From: UBA1306 sp964396415
GTDB taxonomy: Bacteria > Spirochaetota > Spirochaetia > Treponematales > Rectinemataceae
Assembly: GCA_964396415.1 (NCBI GenBank)
Contig: CAYNFM010000086.1
Location: forward strand, 1 to 14,015
DNA length: 14,015 bases
Direction: 5' to 3'
Shown: positions 7,810-14,015 of the stretch, one piece after another
Layout: each line of letters begins with the position of its first letter
How positions within the stretch are numbered: the stretch's first letter is position 1
Translations under genes and position numbers: made by a program
The notes under the pieces: model-generated
What the model was told of the DNA's origin: nothing
Seen by the model: only the letters and a program-made list of their open reading frames with translations
Database searches by the model: none

Positions 7810-8561
7810 CTCATGAGTCCCCTTTCCTTGAGGAAGCGCCTGATCCTTCTCCCCGCCCCGGTGAACATGAAGAATCCGTATCCGAGCAGCATGACGACAT
7901 TGTGCCGCCTGAATGCCGGGCGAACGCCCCTCGTCGTCGTGCTCCCGAATTCCACGCGCTGCCTGACCAGCGTGAGCGTGGGCGTCACGCCGCGAAAGGC
8001 GACCAGTCCCCTGTAGAAACCCCAATTGTCCGCGGGGAAGGCGACGGGGATATTGGCGTCCATGATCCTTCGCGCGGCTTCCAGGGACATTACGTAGCCC
8101 GCCGCCTGCGCGGTCGAGCCGAGCTTTACGAGGACGGGAGTCGCGATCCGATATTTCCCGATCAAGCGGCGGGAGGAGAAGGGAAGCACGTAATCGCAGC
8201 GCTCCAGGAAGACTATTTCTCCCTGCCTGAGCTCGCCCTTTTCCAGTCTTTCGAGCACGCCGGGGACGTCGTCGCTCAGTATCGCGTCGTCCTCCAGCAC
8301 GAAGGCGCAGGGCAGCTCTCGCCTGGCGATCTCCTTATAGACGAAGGCATGGCTCAAGGCGCAGCCCACCTCGCCGGGCCTTAGCTCTCGGTTGACCGAT
8401 GCGATACTCTTCTCGGGATCGTACCAACGGGGATCGTCGCGATAGCGAGCTCCCTCGATCGCGTCGAAGAACTCGTAATCCAGGCCGAGCCTATCCAGCT
8501 GCGCCTTCATGAAGGCCCGTCTCTCCGGGTTGTCGCGGAGATTGATCACGAAGGCCTTCAC
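7806..8561 (-). CDS. Glycosyltransferase family 25 protein
   Basis: Transfers a sugar, often galactose or glucose from UDP-sugar in this family, to a growing glycan on the cytoplasmic face of the inner membrane. The 251-residue length is typical of bacterial GT25 (LgtB/LOS-biosynthesis type). Visible are the N-terminal FVINLRDNPERRAFM (4-18), LGLDYEFFDAIEG (25-37), the hallmark RPGEVGCALSHAFVYKEI (61-78), and FVLEDDAILSDD (87-98) with the acidic DXD-like metal site. It also has the 'GYV(M)S..AA..I' element (about 154-166). The C-terminal 40 residues are basic and hydrophobic and may contact the membrane. The start is GTG at 8561, overlapping the fucosyltransferase stop as GTGA, and the end overlaps the next gene as ATGA. 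The linkage it makes cannot be predicted. Confidence 0.9.
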   Translation of the reverse strand: MKAFVINLRDNPERRAFMKAQLDRLGLDYEFFDAIEGARYRDDPRWYDPEKSIASVNRELRPGEVGCALSHAFVYKEIARRELPCAFVLEDDAILSDDVPGVLERLEKGELRQGEIVFLERCDYVLPFSSRRLIGKYRIATPVLVKLGSTAQAAGYVMSLEAARRIMDANIPVAFPADNWGFYRGLVAFRGVTPTLTLVRQRVEFGSTTTRGVRPAFRRHNVVMLLGYGFFMFTGAGRRIRRFLKERGLMR

Positions 8562-9424
8562 GCGATGCCGATCCTTTCCCAGGAGGGCGGCGCTATATCC
8601 GCATTATCCCTTCGACGACTGTTGTACCACCTGGGCGGCGCGAATACCCTGCGTCCCGCGCGCTCCCCGAGCCAGGCTCCCCACCAGCTGAAGCTGCTGT
8701 TGGCGATGACGAGCTCGTCGCAGGCGATCATGAGGCGCATGTCCGCGTAGCTGTCCATGCCCCTGTTCCAATCCACGAAGACGGCCTCGCCTTCGACCGA
8801 CAGCTTGTCCCTGCACCAATCGAGATCGTCCGAGAAGAAGGCGAATAGAGGATCGCGAATCCCATCCGAAGCCCGAGCCAGGGCCTCCCGGTAATAGTCC
8901 TGGCCGCAGACATCGGAAAGGACGGGAATCGAGAGATAGTCCCCGCGTCGGACATGGATTCCGATCAGGGTCCTTCCCCCCGCCTTTTCGAGGAAGACCT
9001 CGTTCCTATCGGAGAGGGGCTCGATGAATTCGAAGGCTCCATGGACGGTATCCTCGATGCCGGCGTAGTATTTGTAGCTCTGCCAGTAGCCGGCGAAATA
9101 GCCGTCCCTGTCCGCGGAAAGATAATGCGGGTCCCAGCCGAACGAGCGTGATATATAATGAGCCTTCTTCTTGAGGCCGAGTCTTCTCCTCGCCCTGCCC
9201 AAGACGCTCGGATCGACGTCGCCGAGGGTCTTCCGCTCCTCAGGCTCGCACTCGGGCAGCCGCAGGCGGAAGTGGCGGTCAAGCTCGTAGCCGTTATGCG
9301 CGCTCTCGCCCCGGATCCACGCGAGGTCGAGCTTCGCGCTCCCGTACAGGCGATCGAGGGCCAGGGCGAAGGCGTACTGGAACATCTGGTTCCCCAGGCC
9401 GCCGTTGACCTTGACTATGTGCAT
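8558..9424 (-). CDS. GT11 family glycosyltransferase (alpha-1,2-fucosyltransferase-like)
   Basis: Predicted to transfer fucose from GDP-fucose in alpha-1,2 linkage to a glycan. The 288 residues begin with the GT11 signature VKVNGGLGNQMFQYAFALAL (4-23), followed by the GDP-fucose-binding HVRRGDY (157-163), FAFFSDD (194-200) and ANSSFSWWGAWLG (241-253), three conserved family blocks. The ATG at 9424 is preferred because the signature begins there. The frame continues upstream to 9955, but that part is arginine/proline-rich shadow of the kinase-pyrophosphorylase gene. A GGAG 8 bases upstream supports the start, which overlaps the preceding stop by 10 bases. No GDP-fucose synthesis genes (gmd, fcl) are in the window, so the donor must come from elsewhere or the enzyme uses another GDP-sugar. 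Family assignment is secure; the donor is inferred. Confidence 0.92.
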   Translation of the reverse strand: MHIVKVNGGLGNQMFQYAFALALDRLYGSAKLDLAWIRGESAHNGYELDRHFRLRLPECEPEERKTLGDVDPSVLGRARRRLGLKKKAHYISRSFGWDPHYLSADRDGYFAGYWQSYKYYAGIEDTVHGAFEFIEPLSDRNEVFLEKAGGRTLIGIHVRRGDYLSIPVLSDVCGQDYYREALARASDGIRDPLFAFFSDDLDWCRDKLSVEGEAVFVDWNRGMDSYADMRLMIACDELVIANSSFSWWGAWLGERAGRRVFAPPRWYNSRRRDNADIAPPSWERIGIA

Positions 9425-11376
9425 TCGGGCGCTCCGGCGAAGAGCCGTATCCCCTCGAGATAGCCCTGGGGAACGCCTACGTCTATCTTCTCCCCCTCGA
9501 TGACGAGGCCGAGGAACGACTCCCTCGCGCGCATGGCCTCGAGGGCGTCGGTGAGCTGGACCTCGCCCGTCTGTCCCGGCTCGCTCGATCGCCGCTCCAG
9601 CTCTTCGAGCAGGGCGGGGCCGAGTATGTAGAGGCCGAATACCGTCAGGAAGGAATCGGGCGGAAGGCCCTCCACCGAAAGCTGCTCCCTGGCGAATTCG
9701 ATATCGGGCTTTTCCTTGAATCGGTTGATCTCGATGAGGTCCCGCTTCCCTCTCCCGCCCGCCTCGAAGGGCAGCCATTCGCCGCCTATCGTGCCGAAGC
9801 GACCGACTTCCGATCCGGGGGTAGGCTGCACTCCGATGAGGTTCGCCTCCGCCTCGTAATACCGGTCTATCAGCTGCCGCGCGCAGCGGCTCTTGGTCCT
9901 CGTGACGAAGAGGTGATCGCCGAGGACGAGGAGGAAGGGCTCCGAGCCCACCCATTCCCGCGCCAGCGAGACCGCGTGCCCCAGGCCGCGCTGCTCGCGC
10001 TGGGCGATCAGGACGACGCGCTGGCCGAATCCGCGGATCCGATCCGACTCCTGCCGGGAGGGGACCGAGAGGGCCTGATAGTGCTCCTGCGGGATGTCCT
10101 GATGGAAGAAGGCCTCGAAAAGCTCCCTATCGCCCTCCTGGATGATGATGGCCACCTCGTCTATGCCCGCGTCGAAGGCTTCCTCCACGTTCGCGAGGAT
10201 CAGGGGGAGCATGCGCCCCCTCGAATCGACGACGGGGAGGAATTCCTTTCGGACTATCGAGGTCATCGGGAAGAGACGCGTGCCGTGGCCGGCCGCGGTG
10301 ACGACCGCCTTCCGTACTTTGCGGGTCTTCGGAAGGGTGAGCGGGAGAGCCGATAATCCCATGTCCTTCAAGGAGGCGATCAGGCGGCCCTGTTCCTCCT
10401 TGCCCCGGGCGATGAATTGCGCCGATCCGTCCCCCTGGGAGCCTACGCCCTTCCCGCCCCAGATAAGGCCCTGGATCGAGGGCTCGGCGAGCAGACGATG
10501 GAGTACCGGGGCGCCGAGCTCCTCCGGGCAGAGCGGACCCAGATAGGCGTCGAATGCCGCCTGGGCTTCCCGCATGAGCTTCCCCAGTCGCGCCGCGTCT
10601 CCTGCCGCGAGGGCGAGCCGCGCCGATTCGACGAGGGCGGCGTTGCCCCTGCCGAGGTATTCCTGGGCCCTCCTCGCCTCGTCGGTATCGGCGAAGGGAT
10701 AGGCCCTGTTCAGGGCGGCGAGGATCTTGACGGTATCCTTTTTGGCGCGCAAGTCCGCGATGACCATATGGATCTCGCCGCCCACGGCCAATTCGTCTAT
10801 ATCGACGGCGTCCCCGTCGAAGCGCATGAGGATGGGCTTGGTGCCGTAGGCGCAGCCCTGATCCATGCGGCCGCAGCGCGAGGGCGTCGTGATCTCGCCC
10901 CTGTAGGCCAGGTCCATCTCGCCCCTGACGGTCAGCTTCAGGTCGTAGGCCTTGTTGAAGGCCCGGGCAACGAGGACGCAGGTCGCGGCGCTCGAGGAGA
11001 GGCCCTTCTTGATCGGCAAGTCCGAGCCGTAGTTGTCGATCTCCACCCCGCCGACGTGGTAATTGACCAGGGCCTGGTAGGCGACCCCGGCGGCATAGCT
11101 CCAGAATCCCCCTTCCTTCGCCAAGGCCAGGAGTCGGCGGCCTTCCATCGGCTCGTCGAGGCTCGACCGCTTCCCCTCGAGGTCCGTCGAATGGAAGATA
11201 AAGCGCTTGGGATTCTCGCGCACGCGGCCGCGCAGCCCCTGGCCGGTGCCGGAAATGATGCAGTAGCCCGCTTCCACGGCGCTGTTGACGCGTCTGTATC
11301 CGCCGGCCCAGTCGGAATGCTCGCCGAAGAGGCAGATCCTTCCGGGCACGAAGACGTCGATGTCGTTTTTCCCCAT
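9415..11376 (-). CDS. GHMP-family sugar kinase fused to UTP-glucose-1-phosphate uridylyltransferase (GalU-type)
   Basis: A 653-residue two-domain protein likely to make a sugar-1-phosphate and then a nucleotide sugar. The N-terminal part (about 1-345) is a GHMP kinase with all three motifs: PGRICLFGEHSDWAGG (11-26), PIKKGLSSSAA (121-131, ATP loop) and GGKGVGSQGDGSA (307-319). RCGRMDQG (167-174) carries the probable catalytic Asp172, as in galactokinase MDQ. Motif 1 looks like galactokinase/arabinokinase GEHxD, not the GGGTD of heptose kinase HddA. The C-terminal part (about 355-653) is GalU-like: VVTAAGHGTRLFPMTSIVRK (358-377), RKEFLPVVD (376-384), GLGHAV (464-469), LVLGDHLF (483-490), FKEKPD (553-558), TGEVQLTDA (603-611) and DVGVPQGY (632-639). 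The gene starts at a TAATG junction with gmhA and overlaps the GT11 gene. The pyrophosphorylase domain can supply UDP-glucose to Ugd; the kinase substrate is unknown (free sugar salvage or heptose 7-phosphate are both possible). Confidence 0.88.
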   Translation of the reverse strand: MGKNDIDVFVPGRICLFGEHSDWAGGYRRVNSAVEAGYCIISGTGQGLRGRVRENPKRFIFHSTDLEGKRSSLDEPMEGRRLLALAKEGGFWSYAAGVAYQALVNYHVGGVEIDNYGSDLPIKKGLSSSAATCVLVARAFNKAYDLKLTVRGEMDLAYRGEITTPSRCGRMDQGCAYGTKPILMRFDGDAVDIDELAVGGEIHMVIADLRAKKDTVKILAALNRAYPFADTDEARRAQEYLGRGNAALVESARLALAAGDAARLGKLMREAQAAFDAYLGPLCPEELGAPVLHRLLAEPSIQGLIWGGKGVGSQGDGSAQFIARGKEEQGRLIASLKDMGLSALPLTLPKTRKVRKAVVTAAGHGTRLFPMTSIVRKEFLPVVDSRGRMLPLILANVEEAFDAGIDEVAIIIQEGDRELFEAFFHQDIPQEHYQALSVPSRQESDRIRGFGQRVVLIAQREQRGLGHAVSLAREWVGSEPFLLVLGDHLFVTRTKSRCARQLIDRYYEAEANLIGVQPTPGSEVGRFGTIGGEWLPFEAGGRGKRDLIEINRFKEKPDIEFAREQLSVEGLPPDSFLTVFGLYILGPALLEELERRSSEPGQTGEVQLTDALEAMRARESFLGLVIEGEKIDVGVPQGYLEGIRLFAGAPECT

Positions 11377-11954
11377 TATTCCTCGGGCAACAATCGCGAG
11401 AAAGTGGAGTAGATGAGGTGATCGAGGATCATGTGGATATCCTCGCTTATCTGCATGTCGTGGACGGGGACGTTCACGCCATACTCGGCGGCGACCTTCA
11501 GCTTGCCGCCGTCGTAGCCCGTGATCCCTATCGTCGTAGCGCCTACCGACCCGGCGTATTCCACGGCCTTGAGGATGTTGGGCGAATTGCCCGAGCCGGA
11601 AATGCCGATGACGAGGTCTCCGGGCTCGAGGAAATTGCGGAGCTGCTCTACGAAGACAAGCTCGTAGCTCAGGTCGTTCGCGTAGGCCATGGTCGTCGGG
11701 AAATTATCGTTGAGGCAGATGAACCTGAAGCGGCGCGCCTTGCCGTAGGACAGGCCTTTGTTGAAATCGCAGACGTAATGCGAGGCCGTGGCGGCCGAGC
11801 CTCCGTTGCCCATGATATAGATCCTCTTGCCGCCCTCGAGGGCCTCGAGGAGCAGGCTCATGAAATCGGAGAGCTCCTTCCTCGATACGAGGTCGAGGGT
11901 GGACTTGAGGCGAGAGAAATATCGATCGATATCCTGAGAGAAATCCACCGGCAT
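11376..11954 (-). CDS. gmhA: SIS-domain sugar-phosphate isomerase, GmhA type (sedoheptulose-7-phosphate isomerase)
   Basis: Predicted to turn sedoheptulose 7-phosphate into D-glycero-D-manno-heptose 7-phosphate, the first step to nucleotide-activated heptose. From the chosen start it has 192 residues, the usual GmhA length. The SIS fold shows the phosphate loop MGNGGSAATASH (48-59), ISGSGNSPN (118-126), ITGYDGGK (144-151), and a C-terminal EDIHMILDH (171-179) whose His174 matches the catalytic His of E. coli GmhA. At the place of E. coli Glu65 it has Asp63, in a CDFNKG context instead of the common AEE(L/F), so it belongs to a divergent branch and the substrate could differ. The ATG at 11954 is preferred over the ATG at 11975 because AAGGAG stands 5 bases before it and nothing stands before the other. 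The phosphatase/nucleotidyltransferase fusion two genes upstream supports the heptose role. Confidence 0.85.
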   Translation of the reverse strand: MPVDFSQDIDRYFSRLKSTLDLVSRKELSDFMSLLLEALEGGKRIYIMGNGGSAATASHYVCDFNKGLSYGKARRFRFICLNDNFPTTMAYANDLSYELVFVEQLRNFLEPGDLVIGISGSGNSPNILKAVEYAGSVGATTIGITGYDGGKLKVAAEYGVNVPVHDMQISEDIHMILDHLIYSTFSRLLPEE

Positions 11955-11959
11955 GTTGA

Positions 11960-11965
11960 CTCCTT
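11960..11965 (-). promoter_or_regulatory. Shine-Dalgarno deciding the gmhA start
   Basis: AAGGAG on the minus strand, 5 bases from the ATG at 11954. The alternative ATG at 11975 sits directly after the upstream TAG with no such sequence, so this site sets the start at the inner ATG. Confidence 0.75.
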
Positions 11966-11975
11966 GCCTGGGCAT

Positions 11976-12740
11976 CTATCCGGTCGGAGCGCCGTGCATG
12001 GCCCGCCTGTATCTCATCGGCACGAGCTTGAACAGCGCCGTCCGCAGTCGCTTCAACGTAAAGACGAAGGCCTCGATCCTCGACATCTCGCTGCGCGCCG
12101 TCGAATCCACCTCTACGCCTTGCGCCGCCAGTATCGCGATCGCGTCCCGCCTCCACTTACCCTTTATGACGCTATTGACGACGGGGAAGCATTCTTTCCA
12201 CGTGGAGTAGAATCCCGGATAGGCGTCCGAGCGGTAGGAGCCGACGAGCTCGAAGGCCCAGGCGCTCTCTCCCGGCTCGAGCAGGCTCTTGAGCCTTTCC
12301 TTCCTCCAGAGAGAAAGGACAGTCGACGTGCGGTATATGGCCCCTTCTCTCGTGCGGCCCAGATAAGCGTCCACGCGCTCGCCGGGCCGCTCCATCGCGT
12401 TGAGATTTATATAGTCCGGACGAAGCGAAGCCAGCCTCTCCGCGATCCGGGACACTAGCTCGACGTCGACCGGGGCGCGGAGCATCAGATCCTCGAGGAA
12501 GAGCAGCACGTAGTCCTGAGAGATCGAGTCCAGGGCTTTGGCCAGGTTGTCGGACCAGGAGACATCGTCGCCGGTCATGATCGTCGTAAAGCCATCGATT
12601 CGCGGGTCGAGGCGGTTCGTGGCTATATAGGTCGCGAAGGGACAGGCGGGCCAATATCGGCGGAATTGACGGACGAATACGGGCCACAGATCCGAGTAGC
12701 GATCGCAGGACAGGACAAGGACGGCGACGTTTTCCTTCAT
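11976..12740 (-). CDS. Putative glycosyltransferase of unassigned family
   Basis: A 254-residue soluble protein that I cannot place in a named family with certainty; its make-up and position suggest a GT-A-like glycosyltransferase. It opens with a beta strand and turn, AVLVLSCDRYSDLWPVF (6-22), then YWPACPFATYIATN (29-42), as in nucleotide-sugar-binding folds. DNLAKALDSI (64-73) and DYVLLFLEDLML (76-87) follow, with an acidic LED in the place where a DXD-like site would lie. Further blocks are YRTSTVLSLWRKERL (136-150), LEPGESAWAFELVGS (154-168) and VIKGKWRRD (191-199). The C-terminus is strongly basic (about 228-247), which may hold it at the membrane. The ATG at 12740 overlaps the upstream stop as ATGA. 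The long in-frame extension to 13043 is shadow of the upstream gene. Confidence 0.7.
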   Translation of the reverse strand: MKENVAVLVLSCDRYSDLWPVFVRQFRRYWPACPFATYIATNRLDPRIDGFTTIMTGDDVSWSDNLAKALDSISQDYVLLFLEDLMLRAPVDVELVSRIAERLASLRPDYINLNAMERPGERVDAYLGRTREGAIYRTSTVLSLWRKERLKSLLEPGESAWAFELVGSYRSDAYPGFYSTWKECFPVVNSVIKGKWRRDAIAILAAQGVEVDSTARSEMSRIEAFVFTLKRLRTALFKLVPMRYRRAMHGAPTG

Positions 12741-14015
12741 ATATATCCGCCCAGGATCGCGCCAACCGCGGCTCCGAGATCCGCGATCGCCAGGTCGGGC
12801 CGCGCATCGTATTTTGGAGGCTCTTCCTTCATCCCGCTCGAGACGAGTATGGATTTTGTCCCGGCGGCGAGGGCCGTCGCGACGTCGACCGAGGTGTCGC
12901 CGATCATATACGAGGCGCTTAAGTCGACGTTGTAGCGCGCCGCCAGATCCGTCAGCATCCCCGCCTTGGGCTTTCGGCACTCGCAGTCTATCTTCAACGC
13001 GGGATTCTCCTCGGGGTAGCCCTTGTCGGGATGGTGGGGACAATACCTTATATCGTCGACGAAGGCGCCTTCCCTGCCGAGCAAGGCCTCCAGCTTATGG
13101 TTGATCGTCTCTATATCGGCCAGCCCGCAGAGACCCCGCGCGGCGGCCGGTTGATTGCTCACGATAAAGCAGAGGTATCGGGAAGCGTTGATTCTCTTTA
13201 TGGCCTCGGCCGCCCCGGGGAGGAGCCTCAATTGGTATGGATCGTGGATGAGGCCGTCGAATTCGTTGATCGTCCCGTCCCGGTCGAGGAATATGGCCTT
13301 TTGCCGATTGGACAGGCGGCGAGCAGCCACGGCCCCCGAGGCCAACTCTCTCTCCGTCTGCGCCAGACGCTCAGGCGTGCCCATGTCCTTGACGTATTCG
13401 GCCGTCCGGTAGGCGAAGACCCTGCCCGCATCGATCCGCGAGGCCAGTATATCCTTCTCGAAATCCTGCTTTACTCCTGGCCTGATCGCCGCAGGCAATT
13501 CCGGCGAGACGATATAGAGCCCGGCATTCACGAGGTTAGGCTGCCAGCCCGATCGCTCCTCGGATTTTCGCAGAATTCCGGACACCCGTCCGCCGGGACC
13601 GGCGAGTATCAGATCGCTGTCATAGGGGTGGGAGTTGGGGTGGGCGAGCATGGTGACGGTCGCGCCCGATCGGTCGTGGAAGGCCCGCATCCTCGCGAGA
13701 TCGAGGGACAGGACCAGGTCGCCGTAGAGGAAGGCGAAGGCCTCGTCGAATGCGCCGGCGAGCGCCGCAAGGCTTCCGCCCGTACCGAGAGGCTCGGTTT
13801 CCCGAATCGACTCGACTTCGACCGGACCTTCGTAGGCCTCGACGTACTCGTCGACCGAGTCGCCCAAGTGACCGGTCAGGAGCCAGGCTTTCCCTATGCC
13901 GTTTCGCGCGAGCTCGTCGAGTTGAAGGCCGAGAAGGGGCTTGCCTGCGATGGGGAGCAGGCATTTAGGGATCTCCCGCGTCAGCTCGCCGAGACGGGTT
14001 CCCTTGCCGCCCGCG
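12737..14015 (-). CDS. Sugar-1-phosphate nucleotidyltransferase fused to GmhB-type HAD phosphatase (5' end outside window)
   Basis: Bifunctional enzyme expected to remove the 7-phosphate from heptose 1,7-bisphosphate and to activate heptose 1-phosphate, probably with GTP (HddC-like). The frame runs to the right edge; the first visible residues, AGGKGTRLGELTREIPKCLL, are the nucleotide-binding signature of the transferase family, so only about ten residues are missing. In the visible 425 residues, the transferase domain (about 1-225) shows PLGTGGSL (75-82), YGDLV (97-101), VNAGLYIVSPE (162-172) and a final VKDMGTPERL. The HAD-IIIA/GmhB domain starts with AIFLDRDGTINE (240-251; nucleophile Asp244), then SNQPAAARG (286-294), zinc ligands in CPHHP (325-329) and CECRKP (344-349), and MIGDTSVDV (370-378). 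The TTG at 13867 is not the real start, since the signature lies upstream of it. Guanylyl versus other nucleotide specificity is inferred from the GmhA neighbour. Confidence 0.9.
   Translation of the reverse strand, partial: AGGKGTRLGELTREIPKCLLPIAGKPLLGLQLDELARNGIGKAWLLTGHLGDSVDEYVEAYEGPVEVESIRETEPLGTGGSLAALAGAFDEAFAFLYGDLVLSLDLARMRAFHDRSGATVTMLAHPNSHPYDSDLILAGPGGRVSGILRKSEERSGWQPNLVNAGLYIVSPELPAAIRPGVKQDFEKDILASRIDAGRVFAYRTAEYVKDMGTPERLAQTERELASGAVAARRLSNRQKAIFLDRDGTINEFDGLIHDPYQLRLLPGAAEAIKRINASRYLCFIVSNQPAAARGLCGLADIETINHKLEALLGREGAFVDDIRYCPHHPDKGYPEENPALKIDCECRKPKAGMLTDLAARYNVDLSASYMIGDTSVDVATALAAGTKSILVSSGMKEEPPKYDARPDLAIADLGAAVGAILGGYI

Noticed and set aside
4935..8016. Long + strand open frames (4935-6524 and 6412-8016) opposite ugd and the phosphoglycosyltransferase
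   Set aside because: Their translations are Arg/Asp/Glu/Gly/Pro-rich without motifs, and the opposite strand carries recognisable enzymes. They are a GC-rich codon shadow.
7810..8025. N-terminal extension of the phosphoglycosyltransferase frame
   Set aside because: The added 72 residues overlap the GT25 gene in another frame and look like shadow; the first membrane segment follows the ATG at 7809, which makes an ATGA junction.
9425..9955. N-terminal extension of the GT11 frame
   Set aside because: Arg/Pro-rich shadow of the GalU-type domain; the GT11 signature begins right at the ATG at 9424.
10417..12458. Long + strand open frames (10417-11412 and 11418-12458) opposite the kinase fusion, gmhA and the putative glycosyltransferase
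   Set aside because: Same composition artefact; no domain pattern or Shine-Dalgarno-supported start, and the real genes lie on the minus strand.
12741..13043. N-terminal extension of the putative glycosyltransferase frame
   Set aside because: Overlaps the GmhB domain in another frame and is highly basic; the ATGA junction at 12740 is a better start.
13865..13867. TTG as true start of the transferase-phosphatase fusion
   Set aside because: The nucleotide-binding signature GGKGTRL lies upstream in the same frame up to the right edge.

Overview
The window looks like part of a surface-polysaccharide (capsule or LPS/O-antigen-like) locus from a diderm bacterium. Most of it is GC-rich (43 of 60 bases are G or C at 6961-7020). 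Two outer-membrane beta-barrel genes in the style of the capsule-assembly protein Wzi imply an outer membrane. The phylum cannot be fixed from sequence reading alone; Spirochaetota is my guess, with low confidence.

Layout. On the + strand at the left are two Wzi-type genes: one cut by the left edge (up to 1562) and one complete (1623-3200). The second is clearly lower in GC towards its 3' end. A 174-base spacer (3201-3374) separates them from a convergent, tightly packed minus-strand run that fills 3375-14015. In transcription order (right to left) this run encodes: a sugar-1-P nucleotidyltransferase fused to a GmhB-type HAD phosphatase (5' end outside the window); an unassigned glycosyltransferase-like protein; a GmhA-type SIS isomerase; a GHMP kinase fused to a GalU-type pyrophosphorylase; a GT11 (alpha-1,2-fucosyltransferase-like) enzyme; a GT25 enzyme; a WbaP/WcaJ-type initiating phosphoglycosyltransferase; UDP-glucose 6-dehydrogenase; UDP-glucuronate decarboxylase; and a GT32 enzyme interrupted by a 100-N assembly gap.

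How the genes fit together. The GalU-type domain, Ugd and UXS form a line Glc-1-P -> UDP-Glc -> UDP-GlcA -> UDP-Xyl. GmhA plus the NTP-transferase/GmhB fusion point to a nucleotide-activated D-glycero-D-manno-heptose (GDP-heptose type). The heptose kinase step is either the unusual GHMP domain in the fusion or a gene to the right of the window. The polyprenyl phosphoglycosyltransferase starts the repeat unit, and GT11, GT25, GT32 and the unassigned protein are candidates for extending it. The Wzi-type barrels would tether or organise the exported polymer at the surface. No flippase, polymerase, export (Wza/Wzc or ABC) or GDP-fucose genes are inside the window.

Almost all minus-strand junctions overlap or are separated by only a few bases (ATGA, GTGA, TTGA and TAATG junctions), so the run is probably one operon whose promoter lies to the right of the window. 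I found no RNA genes, mobile elements, CRISPR arrays or convincing terminators.
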